NCBI GenBank assembly: GCA_958295465.1
Contig: OY282353.1
Coordinates: 1,860,001 to 1,924,000 of the forward strand
Source of the DNA: an uncultured Gammaproteobacteria bacterium
Lineage (GTDB): Bacteria; Pseudomonadota; Gammaproteobacteria; HK1
Direction: 5' to 3'
Length of the DNA stretch: 64,000 bases
This document shows positions 33,555 through 40,640 of this stretch, one piece after another. The stretch's first letter is position 1; each line of letters opens with the position of its first letter. The notes under the pieces were generated by a model. That model was not told the DNA's origin, did no database searches, and worked only from the letters and a program-made list of their open reading frames with translations. Made by a program: the position numbers and the translations under genes.

Positions 33555-35884
33555 GCCGCCGCGCCCACGGGCAGTTTCGCCAGAGCCAGGTGATCACCAC
33601 CTACGGCCCCGGCGCGCTCATCGATCTGCCCCGGCACTCGGCGATCGTCGGCGGTCTGGACACTTGGCCGAGTCCGGACAAGCTGGACGAGGTGGTCGAG
33701 CCGAGGCTCACCGGCAAGCTCCAGGCCATGACCGGGGTGCCCGCGCCCCGGCTCTATGCGCCGCCGCCCCGGCCGAACGAGCCGTGGGCTCCGGCGAGGG
33801 GCATCGGGGCGTGGCGCTTCCCGGAATGGTTCGTCGTGCAGGAGGCGACCGGCGGTGGTGAGCGCGACCGCTCCGGGCGTGCCCGTTCCGGGCGCGAGCG
33901 TTCCGGGCGCCGTGGCGGCGATCTGCCGCTCCGGCCGGTGGACGAATCTGGTGCCGGTGCCGGTGCCGGCGGCGGGGAGCGGGAGCGCTCCCGGCCTCGC
34001 GACGCCGCGGCCGGGGAGGCCGGCGAAAGCGGTGTACGTGGCGCAACCGGGGAAGGCGGCGGTGGCGCAACCGGGGAAGGCGGCGGGACCGGCGACCGCC
34101 GCCCCGAGCGCGACCGTTCCCGGCGCTTGGTGCATCGCAAGGCGCTGGACGACAAGGGGCGCTTCGAGGGCCGGCCCGTGGTGCCCACCCGCTTCGTGCG
34201 CGCCTGCCCCCGGGGCCACGTGGACGACCTCGACTGGGCCGGGTTCGTGCACGGCGCCGGCCACGACTGCCGGCGGCAGCTCTGGCTCGATGAGCGCGGG
34301 ACCACCGGCGACCTCGCCGATCTGGTCGTGCGCTGCGAATGCAGGAAATGGCGGCGTCTCTACGAGGCCGCGGAGCTCGACCAGATACCGCTCGGCACCT
34401 GCCGGGGCGCGCGGCCCTGGCTGGGCCGCAACACGAACGAGGACTGCAACCAGCCGAGCCGCCTGCTCATCCGCACCGCGTCCAACGCCTACTTCCCCCA
34501 GCTCGTCAGCGTGCTGTCGCTGCCGGACCGGGGAGCCGCGCTCGATGGCGTGGTCGGCGAGCTGTGGGACGACCTCGGGATCGTGGAAGCCGCCGCCGAC
34601 CTCGCGTTCATCAAGAGGAAGCCCAAGGTCGCGGCGGCGCTCGATCCCTTCGGCGATGCCGAGATCCTTCACGCCATCCGCGAGCGCAGGGGCGGCACGG
34701 GGGGCGACCGCCCGGTGAAGCAGGTCGAGCTCGATGCGCTGCTCGGTGCGCCCGAGGGGTTCGGCGGCGACGCGCCCGCCGATCCCGACTTCCATGCCCG
34801 CCGCCTGCCCGACAGCGCGTGGCGCCGGCCCGGGTCCGGATTCGGCCCCGGAGCCGAACCCGTCCCTGGACTCGAACCCGTACCTGGGCTCGAACTTGTG
34901 CCCGGAGTCGAACCTGTGCCCGGAGCCAAACCTGTGCCCGGAGCCAAACCTGTGCCTGGAGCCAAACCTGTGCCTGGAGCCGAACCCGAACCCGTGCCCG
35001 GACTCGAACCTGGATTCGAGCCCGAATCGGGAGCCGGAACCGAATACGGATCTGGATCCGGCCTCGGTTCCAGACCCGAATACGGACCCGGCCCTGGAAC
35101 CGAATCCACCCTCACCCCCAAGCCAGGCGATGCGATCGCGTCGGTCATCCAGCTCCACCGTCTGCGCGAGGTGCTGGCCCTCGTCGGATTCACCCGCTTC
35201 GAAGCGGTGACGCCGGACATCCACGGTGAGTACGAGACCGACGTGGAGCGGGCGGAGCTCGCCCTCGATCCCCGGTGGTATCCAGCCGTGGAGAACCGCG
35301 GCGAGGGAGTGTTCGTGGAGTTGCGCACGGATGCGGTCGAGGAATGGCTCGCCCGCCCACAGGTCGGGCGCCGTCTCGACGACCTTGCCAGGGGGCACCG
35401 GGCCTGGATGGAGAGCCGCGGGGTGCAACGCTCCTTCCCGGGCGGACCCTACGTGCTGCTCCACACCCTCTCTCATCTGCTGATCCAGTCGCTCGCGATG
35501 CGCTGCGGCTACCCGGCGAGCTCCATTCGCGAGCGGATCTACGCGGAGCCTGGACCGGACGGCGAGCGCTTCGGCATCCTGCTCTACACCGGAACCCCCG
35601 ACGCCGAAGGCACCCTCGGCGGCCTGGTCCAGCAGGCCCGCCACCTCGAGGACCACCTCGCGGACGCGCTGCGCACGGGCGCGCTCTGCTCCAACGACCC
35701 GATCTGCGCCCAGCACGCGCCGGGCCGGAGCATGGAGCGGCGATGGCTGCACGGCGCCGCCTGCCACGGCTGCGCGCTCATCGCCGAGACCTCCTGCGAG
35801 ATGCGCAACGACTACCTCGACCGCGCCCTGGTGGTGCCGGTGCCGGGGCTGGAGGCCGCCGCCTTCTTTCGGGCGCCGGGGTGA
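33551..35884 (+). CDS. drmB: DISARM protein DrmB (DUF1998)
   Basis: This 777-aa protein is the second core DISARM component and partners DrmA. It opens with FRQSQVITTYGPGALIDLP, typical of DrmB. The DUF1998 end has LLHTLSHLLIQSLA, GILLYTGTPDAEGTLGGLV, and Cys clusters in CSNDPIC, ACHGC and TSCE. GTG 33551 overlaps the drmA stop as GTGA. An Arg/Gly/Ser-rich insert (about residues 100-195) and an 18-bp Pro/Val/Gly repeat (about 435-485) enlarge the protein. In known systems drmC follows; here only repeats and a metabolic gene follow. Confidence 0.9.
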   Translation: MSRRAHGQFRQSQVITTYGPGALIDLPRHSAIVGGLDTWPSPDKLDEVVEPRLTGKLQAMTGVPAPRLYAPPPRPNEPWAPARGIGAWRFPEWFVVQEATGGGERDRSGRARSGRERSGRRGGDLPLRPVDESGAGAGAGGGERERSRPRDAAAGEAGESGVRGATGEGGGGATGEGGGTGDRRPERDRSRRLVHRKALDDKGRFEGRPVVPTRFVRACPRGHVDDLDWAGFVHGAGHDCRRQLWLDERGTTGDLADLVVRCECRKWRRLYEAAELDQIPLGTCRGARPWLGRNTNEDCNQPSRLLIRTASNAYFPQLVSVLSLPDRGAALDGVVGELWDDLGIVEAAADLAFIKRKPKVAAALDPFGDAEILHAIRERRGGTGGDRPVKQVELDALLGAPEGFGGDAPADPDFHARRLPDSAWRRPGSGFGPGAEPVPGLEPVPGLELVPGVEPVPGAKPVPGAKPVPGAKPVPGAEPEPVPGLEPGFEPESGAGTEYGSGSGLGSRPEYGPGPGTESTLTPKPGDAIASVIQLHRLREVLALVGFTRFEAVTPDIHGEYETDVERAELALDPRWYPAVENRGEGVFVELRTDAVEEWLARPQVGRRLDDLARGHRAWMESRGVQRSFPGGPYVLLHTLSHLLIQSLAMRCGYPASSIRERIYAEPGPDGERFGILLYTGTPDAEGTLGGLVQQARHLEDHLADALRTGALCSNDPICAQHAPGRSMERRWLHGAACHGCALIAETSCEMRNDYLDRALVVPVPGLEAAAFFRAPG
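34850..35010 (+). repeat. 18-bp tandem repeat inside drmB
   Basis: A run of 18-bp units of the CCTGTGCCCGGAGCCAAA type encodes six-residue PVPGAK/PVPGLE repeats. The central units at about 34910-34980 are almost identical. A degenerate Gly/Ser/Pro/Glu-rich tail continues to about 35105. Confidence 0.88.
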
Positions 35885-35906
35885 TGGAAGCCTTGGCGAT
35901 CCAGGG

Positions 35907-36124
35907 ATGGACGAACGGTCGCCGGCAGGCGCCGCGCCATATTCACCACCGATCAGCAATTCCCGCCAAGCCCGGAAACGTCTATTGCATCACCACGACG
36001 ATCCGCTCGGACGGCATGGACGAATGGTCGCCGGCAGGCGCCGCGCCATCTTCACCACCGATCAGCAATTCCCGCCAAGCCCGAAAGCGTCCATTGCATC
36101 ACCACGACGAGCCGCTCGGACGGC
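35907..36124 (+). repeat. 109-bp tandem duplication downstream of drmB
   Basis: 35907-36015 and 36016-36124 are adjacent copies of 109 bp with few differences. Each contains the left half of the MITE-like element. The duplication lies in the non-coding 35885-36244 spacer. Long open frames across it are not supported as genes. Confidence 0.9.
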
Positions 36125-36184
36125 AGAGAAGGCCGCGAAATCCCGATTACACGACCTTGTTCAGGACGGTAGCGGGAATCGCCG
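36063..36184 (-). mobile_element. 122-bp MITE-like element (right copy, inverted)
   Basis: The ends CAGCAATTCCCGC (36063-36075) and GCGGGAATCGCCG (36172-36184) are inverted repeats with two mismatches. The reverse complement aligns over the full 122 bp with 6447-6568. It therefore lies in opposite orientation to the left copy, and the two bracket the DISARM region. Its left half is part of the 109-bp tandem duplication. Confidence 0.65.
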
Positions 36185-36244
36185 ACCGCCGGTCCCGCTC
36201 GCTGCTAGACTGCGCGCCGTAGCTTCACCCCCGGGAGCACGCTC

Positions 36245-37150
36245 ATGCAGGACATCTCCGACCGATTCTCCGACCCGCGCCCGATCATCCTCGACGGCGC
36301 GACCAGCACCGAGCTGGAGCGCAGGGGCGTGCCGATGGACAACGAGACCTGGAGCGGTCTGGCCGCGCTCTCCCACCCCGGCGTCCTTCGCGATTTGCAC
36401 GCCGATTACCTGCGCGCCGGGGCCGAGGTGCTCATCGCCAACACCTACGCCGCGGCGCCCCACCATCTCGCGGCAGCGGGGTTCGGCGACCGCGCGCGCG
36501 AGATCAACGCCCGCTCGGTGGAGCTTGCGCTGGAGGCACGCGACGCGGCGGCGGACGGACCGGCGTGGGTCGCGGGCTCGCTCTCCCTGATGGCGCCCGG
36601 GTTCCACTCGGCGAACCGGCCGGCGCCGGCCGAGCACGCGGAGCAACTCCGCGTGCAGGCTTCGTGGATCGCCGAGACCGGCGCCGACCTCCTGGTGCTC
36701 GAGATGCTGCGCGATATCGAATGGAGCACTGCCGCAATGGACGCGGCCGTCTCGGTGGGCCTGCCGGTATGGGCCGGTTTCAGTTGCGTCGTCGACGACA
36801 CCGGTGCGCTCGTGACCCAGGGCGCGGTCGGCGAGCCGATGCCGTTCGAGGAGGCCCTGCGTGCAGTCGCCGGCCGGGGGGAAGCGCTCGTCGGCATCAT
36901 GCACTCGGAGATCGAGGACACCGATCCCGGGCTCGAATGCGCGCGGCGCGTGTGCGAAGCGCCGATCGGGGCATGGCCGAACAGCGGGCACTTCGAGCCG
37001 CCGCACTGGCAGTTCCACGCCGTGGCGGCGCCCGATGAATTCGCCGCGACAGCGGCGCGGTGGGTCAAGGACGGAGTGAGGGTGATCGGCGGGTGTTGCG
37101 GGCTCGGGCCGGAGCACATCCGCGCGGCGGCGGAACGTCTCCGGAACTGA
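36245..37150 (+). CDS. Homocysteine S-methyltransferase family protein
   Basis: This 301-aa TIM-barrel protein resembles homocysteine or selenocysteine methyltransferases (MmuM/BHMT type), which move a methyl group to homocysteine. It has ILDGATSTELERRG at the start, ANTYAA near 66 and the zinc motif GGCCG (C284, C285) at the end. The usual first zinc cysteine (a GVNC-like turn) is replaced by GIMHS with His at about 220, so the metal site is atypical and the methyl acceptor may differ. GGGAG eight bases before ATG 36245 supports the start. It is the first backbone gene right of the defence island. Confidence 0.85.
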   Translation: MQDISDRFSDPRPIILDGATSTELERRGVPMDNETWSGLAALSHPGVLRDLHADYLRAGAEVLIANTYAAAPHHLAAAGFGDRAREINARSVELALEARDAAADGPAWVAGSLSLMAPGFHSANRPAPAEHAEQLRVQASWIAETGADLLVLEMLRDIEWSTAAMDAAVSVGLPVWAGFSCVVDDTGALVTQGAVGEPMPFEEALRAVAGRGEALVGIMHSEIEDTDPGLECARRVCEAPIGAWPNSGHFEPPHWQFHAVAAPDEFAATAARWVKDGVRVIGGCCGLGPEHIRAAAERLRN

Positions 37151-37189
37151 CCCATCCGCGACACTGCGAAGGCTGCCTCCAGGGCCGGA

Positions 37190-37213
37190 CCAGGGTCACG
37201 CAGGTGACCCTGG
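37190..37213 (+). terminator. Strong hairpin after the methyltransferase gene
   Basis: CCAGGGTCAC (37190-37199) pairs exactly with GTGACCCTGG (37204-37213) around a four-base loop. It lies 40 bases past the stop. No T-run follows, so it is at best a non-canonical terminator or an mRNA-protecting hairpin. Confidence 0.35.
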
Positions 37214-37284
37214 CCGAAGATGCGCCATCAGGCTGCTATGAGAGCCGGCCCCCGACGACGCCGGGGGGCCGGCATCGAGATCGG

Positions 37285-37413
37285 TCAGGCCGCAACGTGC
37301 ATCAGCACCGCGAGGGCGGCGAGCGACACGGCCCAGGCGGATCCGACTCGGGTGAGTGCGTCCACGAGCATGGCTCCAACCTCCTGTTCCAAGGCCGCCG
37401 GGATACCCGGCAT
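37285..37413 (-). CDS. Small single-span membrane peptide, copy 2
   Basis: This 42-codon frame encodes a peptide with an acidic EQEVGAMLVDALTRVG stretch followed by a hydrophobic AWAVSLAALAVLMHVAA tail. The DNA from 37285 to about 37390 is a direct repeat of 37431 to about 37536, and the reading frame is kept between copies with mostly conservative changes (Val/Ile, Ser/Phe, Trp/Tyr). That pattern argues for coding. No clear ribosome site was seen. The function is unknown. Confidence 0.5.
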   Translation of the reverse strand: MPGIPAALEQEVGAMLVDALTRVGSAWAVSLAALAVLMHVAA

Positions 37414-37430
37414 CGTCACGAAACCGGTTG

Positions 37431-37565
37431 TCAGGCCGCAACGTGCAACAGCACGACGAAGGCGGCGAGCGACACGGCGTAGGCGAATCCGACTCGGGTG
37501 AGTGCGTCCACGAGCATGGCTCCAATCTCCTGATTCACGACCACCGGGATGTCCAGGGCCTTCAT
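37431..37565 (-). CDS. Small single-span membrane peptide, copy 1
   Basis: This 44-codon frame starts at ATG 37565 and encodes an IPVVVNQEIGAMLVDALTRV segment, then a hydrophobic end FAYAVSLAAFVVLLHVAA. It is the first of two tandem related peptides on this strand and lies 100 bases from the divergent LysR gene, so LysR may regulate it. No strong ribosome site is visible. Small membrane peptides of this kind can be transporter subunits or regulators; the role here is unknown. Confidence 0.5.
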   Translation of the reverse strand: MKALDIPVVVNQEIGAMLVDALTRVGFAYAVSLAAFVVLLHVAA

Positions 37566-37665
37566 GGAACGTCATTATCGGGTGCGAAAAATATAGTTCA
37601 ATTGACGATTTCGTATTTGACGTATTATTTTTATTTAATTATCGGCAACCCCTTCAGACTTCGCG
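37566..37665 (+). promoter_or_regulatory. Divergent promoter region between lysR-type gene and small membrane peptides
   Basis: This 100-base spacer is strikingly AT-rich (TATTATTTTTATTTAATTAT) in a GC-rich setting. It contains two TTGACG boxes on the plus strand (about 37598 and 37610) and TATATT-like boxes on the minus strand. LysR regulators usually bind such divergent spacers. Exact boxes cannot be fixed by eye. Confidence 0.5.
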
Positions 37666-38559
37666 ATGAACCTCGTCCAGCTTCGCGCCTTCGACGCCGT
37701 CGCCCGCACCGGCAGCATTACCGAGGCCGCCCGGCGTCTGTACGTCACCCAACCGGCGGTGACGAGCCACATCAAGACCCTGGAGCACACCTACGACGTG
37801 GCGCTCCTGCGCCGGCAGGGCCGCGGGGTCGAGCCCACCGACCTCGGGCACTCGCTCGCCGCCATCTCCCGAGAGCTGTTCGCGCTCGAAGACCGCGCGG
37901 TGGAGCTGCTCCGCGCCCACGAACGCCTCATCCGGGGCACGTTGCGCATCGCCGCCGATGGACCCTACATCGCGGTGCCGCTGGTCGCGGAGTTCCGGCG
38001 CCGGTTTCCGGGGGTACGGGTCGCGGTGGAGATCGCGAGCACGGCGCGGGTGCAGGCGAGCCTCGCCGCGGAGCGATGCGACGTCTCCATCCAGGGAAGC
38101 CTCGCCGAGAACGATGCGCTTCACGCGGTCGAGCTGAGCGAGTTCGACGTCGTCGCCTTCGTAAACCGCGACCATCCCTGGGCCCGCGACGGCAGGGAGA
38201 TGGTGCCGTTTCCCGAGATCGACCGGCATCCGGTGATCGCGCGCGAGGCAGGCTCGACGATGCGTCAGCGCTTCGACGCGGCCTGCGCCGAGGCAGGTAT
38301 CGAGCCCGAGTACTTCATCGAGACCACAAGCCGGGAGACGGTCAAGGAAGCGGTGGCGGCGGGGCTCGGAATCGGGCTCATCTCCGAGGCGGAGTTGCGT
38401 CCCGACCCGCGGCTGTGGCCGGTGCGGCTCACCGGAACGGACCTGCGCTACACCGAGCGCGTGGTGTGCCTCCAACGGCGCCGCACCCTTGCCGTGATCC
38501 GCGAATTCCTGCGCATCGCGGAGGAGGCGAGAGAGCGGGAGCGGCCATTGCCTGAGTGA
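37666..38559 (+). CDS. LysR-family transcriptional regulator
   Basis: This 297-aa protein has the standard LysR N-terminal winged helix-turn-helix (LRAFDAVARTGSITEAARRL, then TQPAVTSHIKTLE) and a C-terminal effector-binding domain with VAEFRRRFPGVRV and GLGIGLISEAEL. The length is normal. It lies divergent to the two small membrane peptides and upstream, on the same strand, of the peptide-type ABC operon, after a 255-base spacer with no other gene. Either could be its target. The effector is unknown. Confidence 0.92.
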   Translation: MNLVQLRAFDAVARTGSITEAARRLYVTQPAVTSHIKTLEHTYDVALLRRQGRGVEPTDLGHSLAAISRELFALEDRAVELLRAHERLIRGTLRIAADGPYIAVPLVAEFRRRFPGVRVAVEIASTARVQASLAAERCDVSIQGSLAENDALHAVELSEFDVVAFVNRDHPWARDGREMVPFPEIDRHPVIAREAGSTMRQRFDAACAEAGIEPEYFIETTSRETVKEAVAAGLGIGLISEAELRPDPRLWPVRLTGTDLRYTERVVCLQRRRTLAVIREFLRIAEEARERERPLPE

Positions 38560-38814
38560 CGGCAGGCTCTCCACGGACGCCGCGGATCCGCGGAAACCCG
38601 CGAATTCGCGGGCACCATCGGAGGGGTGAAAATGCGCGCCCCGGAGCGGTGATGGTGCATCCTGTCGCCGGGAGCACGATCGGTCATCGGTTGCCACCGA
38701 CCGGCGAAGTGCGGTAGTTGAACAGGGGAACGAGAGAGGCCACGAGCGCCGGGGGCACGGATCGTCCCGCCGAGCAGCTCACCGCCGCGCCGTACGCAGC
38801 AGGGGAAAGGCCGC

Positions 38815-39765
38815 ATGATCGCGAACCTCATCGTCCGTCGCCTCGTGCTCGGAGTCATCACCATCTGGGTGATGTCGGCGCTCGTCTTCTTCGGGATCGA
38901 GATCCTGCCCGGTGACGTGGCCGACGCGATCCTCGGGCAGGGCGCCACCGAGGAGACCCTGCACGCCATTCGCGAGGAGCTCGGGCTGTACCGGCCCGCC
39001 TACGTGCGTTACCTGGACTGGCTCGGCGGCCTGTTGCGGGGCGAAGTGGGCGAGGCGCTCGGCACGGGCCGTTCGATCGCCGAGATGATCGGCATCCGCC
39101 TGCCGACCACACTGACCCTCGGCGGCCTGACCGCGGCCATCGCGGTACCGCTGGCGCTCAGCCTCGGACTGATCGCCGCGATGTACCCCGGATCGCTCTT
39201 CGACCGGGCGATCACGTTCGGTACCCTGATCGTGATCTCCGGCCCCGAGTTCCTCATCGCCACCCTGCTCGTGATGCTCTTCGCGATCGAGCTGCGGTGG
39301 GTGCCGGCGGTGTCCTACCTCTCGCAGGACCCGACCTTCCAGCAGATCGCGCGGGCGATGCTCCTGCCGGTGATGACGCTGGTGTTCGCGGTGCTCGCGC
39401 CCATGACCCGCATGACCCGCAGTGCGGTGCTCAACGTCATGGCCTCGCCGGCGATCGAGATGGCGATCCTCAAGGGCGTGCCGCGGATGCGGATCGTGCT
39501 GTGGCATGCGCTGCCCAACGCGTTCGCGCCGATCGTCAACGTCATCGCGATCAACCTCGCCTACCTCATCACCGGGGTGGTCGTGGTGGAGGTGATCTTC
39601 TCGTTTCCGGGCGTGGCCAAGCTGATGGTCGACGGGGTGCAGAGCCGCGACATCCCGGTGGTGCAGGCCTGCGCCATGCTGTTCTGTGCAATCTACATCG
39701 GGTTCTACATCCTCGCCGACGTCATCTCCATCGTGAGCAATCCCAGGCTGAGGCATCCCAAATGA
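38815..39765 (+). CDS. Peptide/nickel-type ABC transporter permease (DppB-like)
   Basis: This 316-aa inner-membrane protein is the first permease of a dipeptide/oligopeptide/nickel-family importer. It opens with a membrane segment and the family-specific EILPGDVADAILGQGATEETL block. A RSIAEMIGIRLPTTLTLGG segment and the ABC-contacting EMAILKGVPRMRIVLWHALPN loop follow. Its stop overlaps the next permease start as ATGA. Confidence 0.9.
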   Translation: MIANLIVRRLVLGVITIWVMSALVFFGIEILPGDVADAILGQGATEETLHAIREELGLYRPAYVRYLDWLGGLLRGEVGEALGTGRSIAEMIGIRLPTTLTLGGLTAAIAVPLALSLGLIAAMYPGSLFDRAITFGTLIVISGPEFLIATLLVMLFAIELRWVPAVSYLSQDPTFQQIARAMLLPVMTLVFAVLAPMTRMTRSAVLNVMASPAIEMAILKGVPRMRIVLWHALPNAFAPIVNVIAINLAYLITGVVVVEVIFSFPGVAKLMVDGVQSRDIPVVQACAMLFCAIYIGFYILADVISIVSNPRLRHPK

Positions 39766-40640
39766 GTCCCGCCCCCGGCGCGACCGCCGCCCCGGTCCGG
39801 CGAGAATTCCGGTTCCCGCCGCTGGGGGTCTACGGCTACGTCTGCATCGCGGTCCTGCTGTTCTGGCTCTTCGCCGCCCTCTTCGCCCCGTACATCGCGC
39901 CGCATACGGAGAGCGCGATCGTGACCGGAACCTCGTTCGCACCGATCGGAGACGAAGGGCTGCTGCTCGGCTCCGACTACCTCGGACGAGACCTCGCGTC
40001 CAGGCTCATCTACGGCGCCCGGACCACCCTCACGCTCGCCCTCGTCGCCACCATCCTCGCCTTCGTCCTCGGCGTGGTGACCGGGTTCATCGCGGGCATC
40101 GCGGGAGGCTGGACCGACTCCGTCATCAGCCGTGTCGTCGATGCGTTCATCTCGTTTCCGACCATCATGCTGGCGTTGCTCATCGTGTCGATCTTCGGCA
40201 CCTCGCTGGCCGCGCTGGTGTGCGCGATCGGCTTCATCGAGGCGACCCGGGTGTTCCGAATCTCCCGCGCGCTTGCGGTGAACACCATGACCCAGGACTT
40301 CGTCGAGGTGGCCCGGGCCCGCGGCGAGAGCCTGTGGTGGATCCTCTGGAACGAGGTGTTCCCCAATGCCTTCGTACCGCTTTCGACCGACTTCGGCCTG
40401 CGCTACACGTTTTCGATCCTGCTGCTGAGCGCGCTGTCCTTCCTCGGGCTCGGGGTGCAGCCCCCTTACGCCGACTGGGGGTCGATGGTGAAGGACAACA
40501 TGACCGGCATCTTCGTCGGCGCCGCCGCGGTCCTCCTGCCCGCGCTGGCCATCTTCACGGTGACCCTCTCGATCAACTTCCTGGTCGACTGGAACCTCGC
40601 CCGCGCGCAGAAGGACATCTCGGACGAGCTGGTGAAATGA
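39762..40640 (+). CDS. Peptide/nickel-type ABC transporter permease (DppC-like)
   Basis: This 292-aa second permease of the importer has the DppC N-terminal extension with one membrane span (GYVCIAVLLFWLFAALFAPY), the LLGSDYLGRDLASRLIYGAR motif, and the FVEVARARGESLWWILWNEV coupling loop. The start is ATG 39762, four bases inside the preceding gene. It overlaps the ATPase gene by ATGA. It forms the membrane channel together with the DppB-like protein. Confidence 0.9.
   Translation: MSPAPGATAAPVRREFRFPPLGVYGYVCIAVLLFWLFAALFAPYIAPHTESAIVTGTSFAPIGDEGLLLGSDYLGRDLASRLIYGARTTLTLALVATILAFVLGVVTGFIAGIAGGWTDSVISRVVDAFISFPTIMLALLIVSIFGTSLAALVCAIGFIEATRVFRISRALAVNTMTQDFVEVARARGESLWWILWNEVFPNAFVPLSTDFGLRYTFSILLLSALSFLGLGVQPPYADWGSMVKDNMTGIFVGAAAVLLPALAIFTVTLSINFLVDWNLARAQKDISDELVK

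Noticed and set aside
6873..35884. BREX or ordinary restriction-modification island
   Set aside because: There is no BrxC/PglZ/BrxL and no restriction endonuclease partner. The DrmA/DrmB/DrmD signatures point to DISARM.
37190..37213. Canonical rho-independent terminator
   Set aside because: The stem is strong but no T-run follows; kept only as a low-confidence hairpin.
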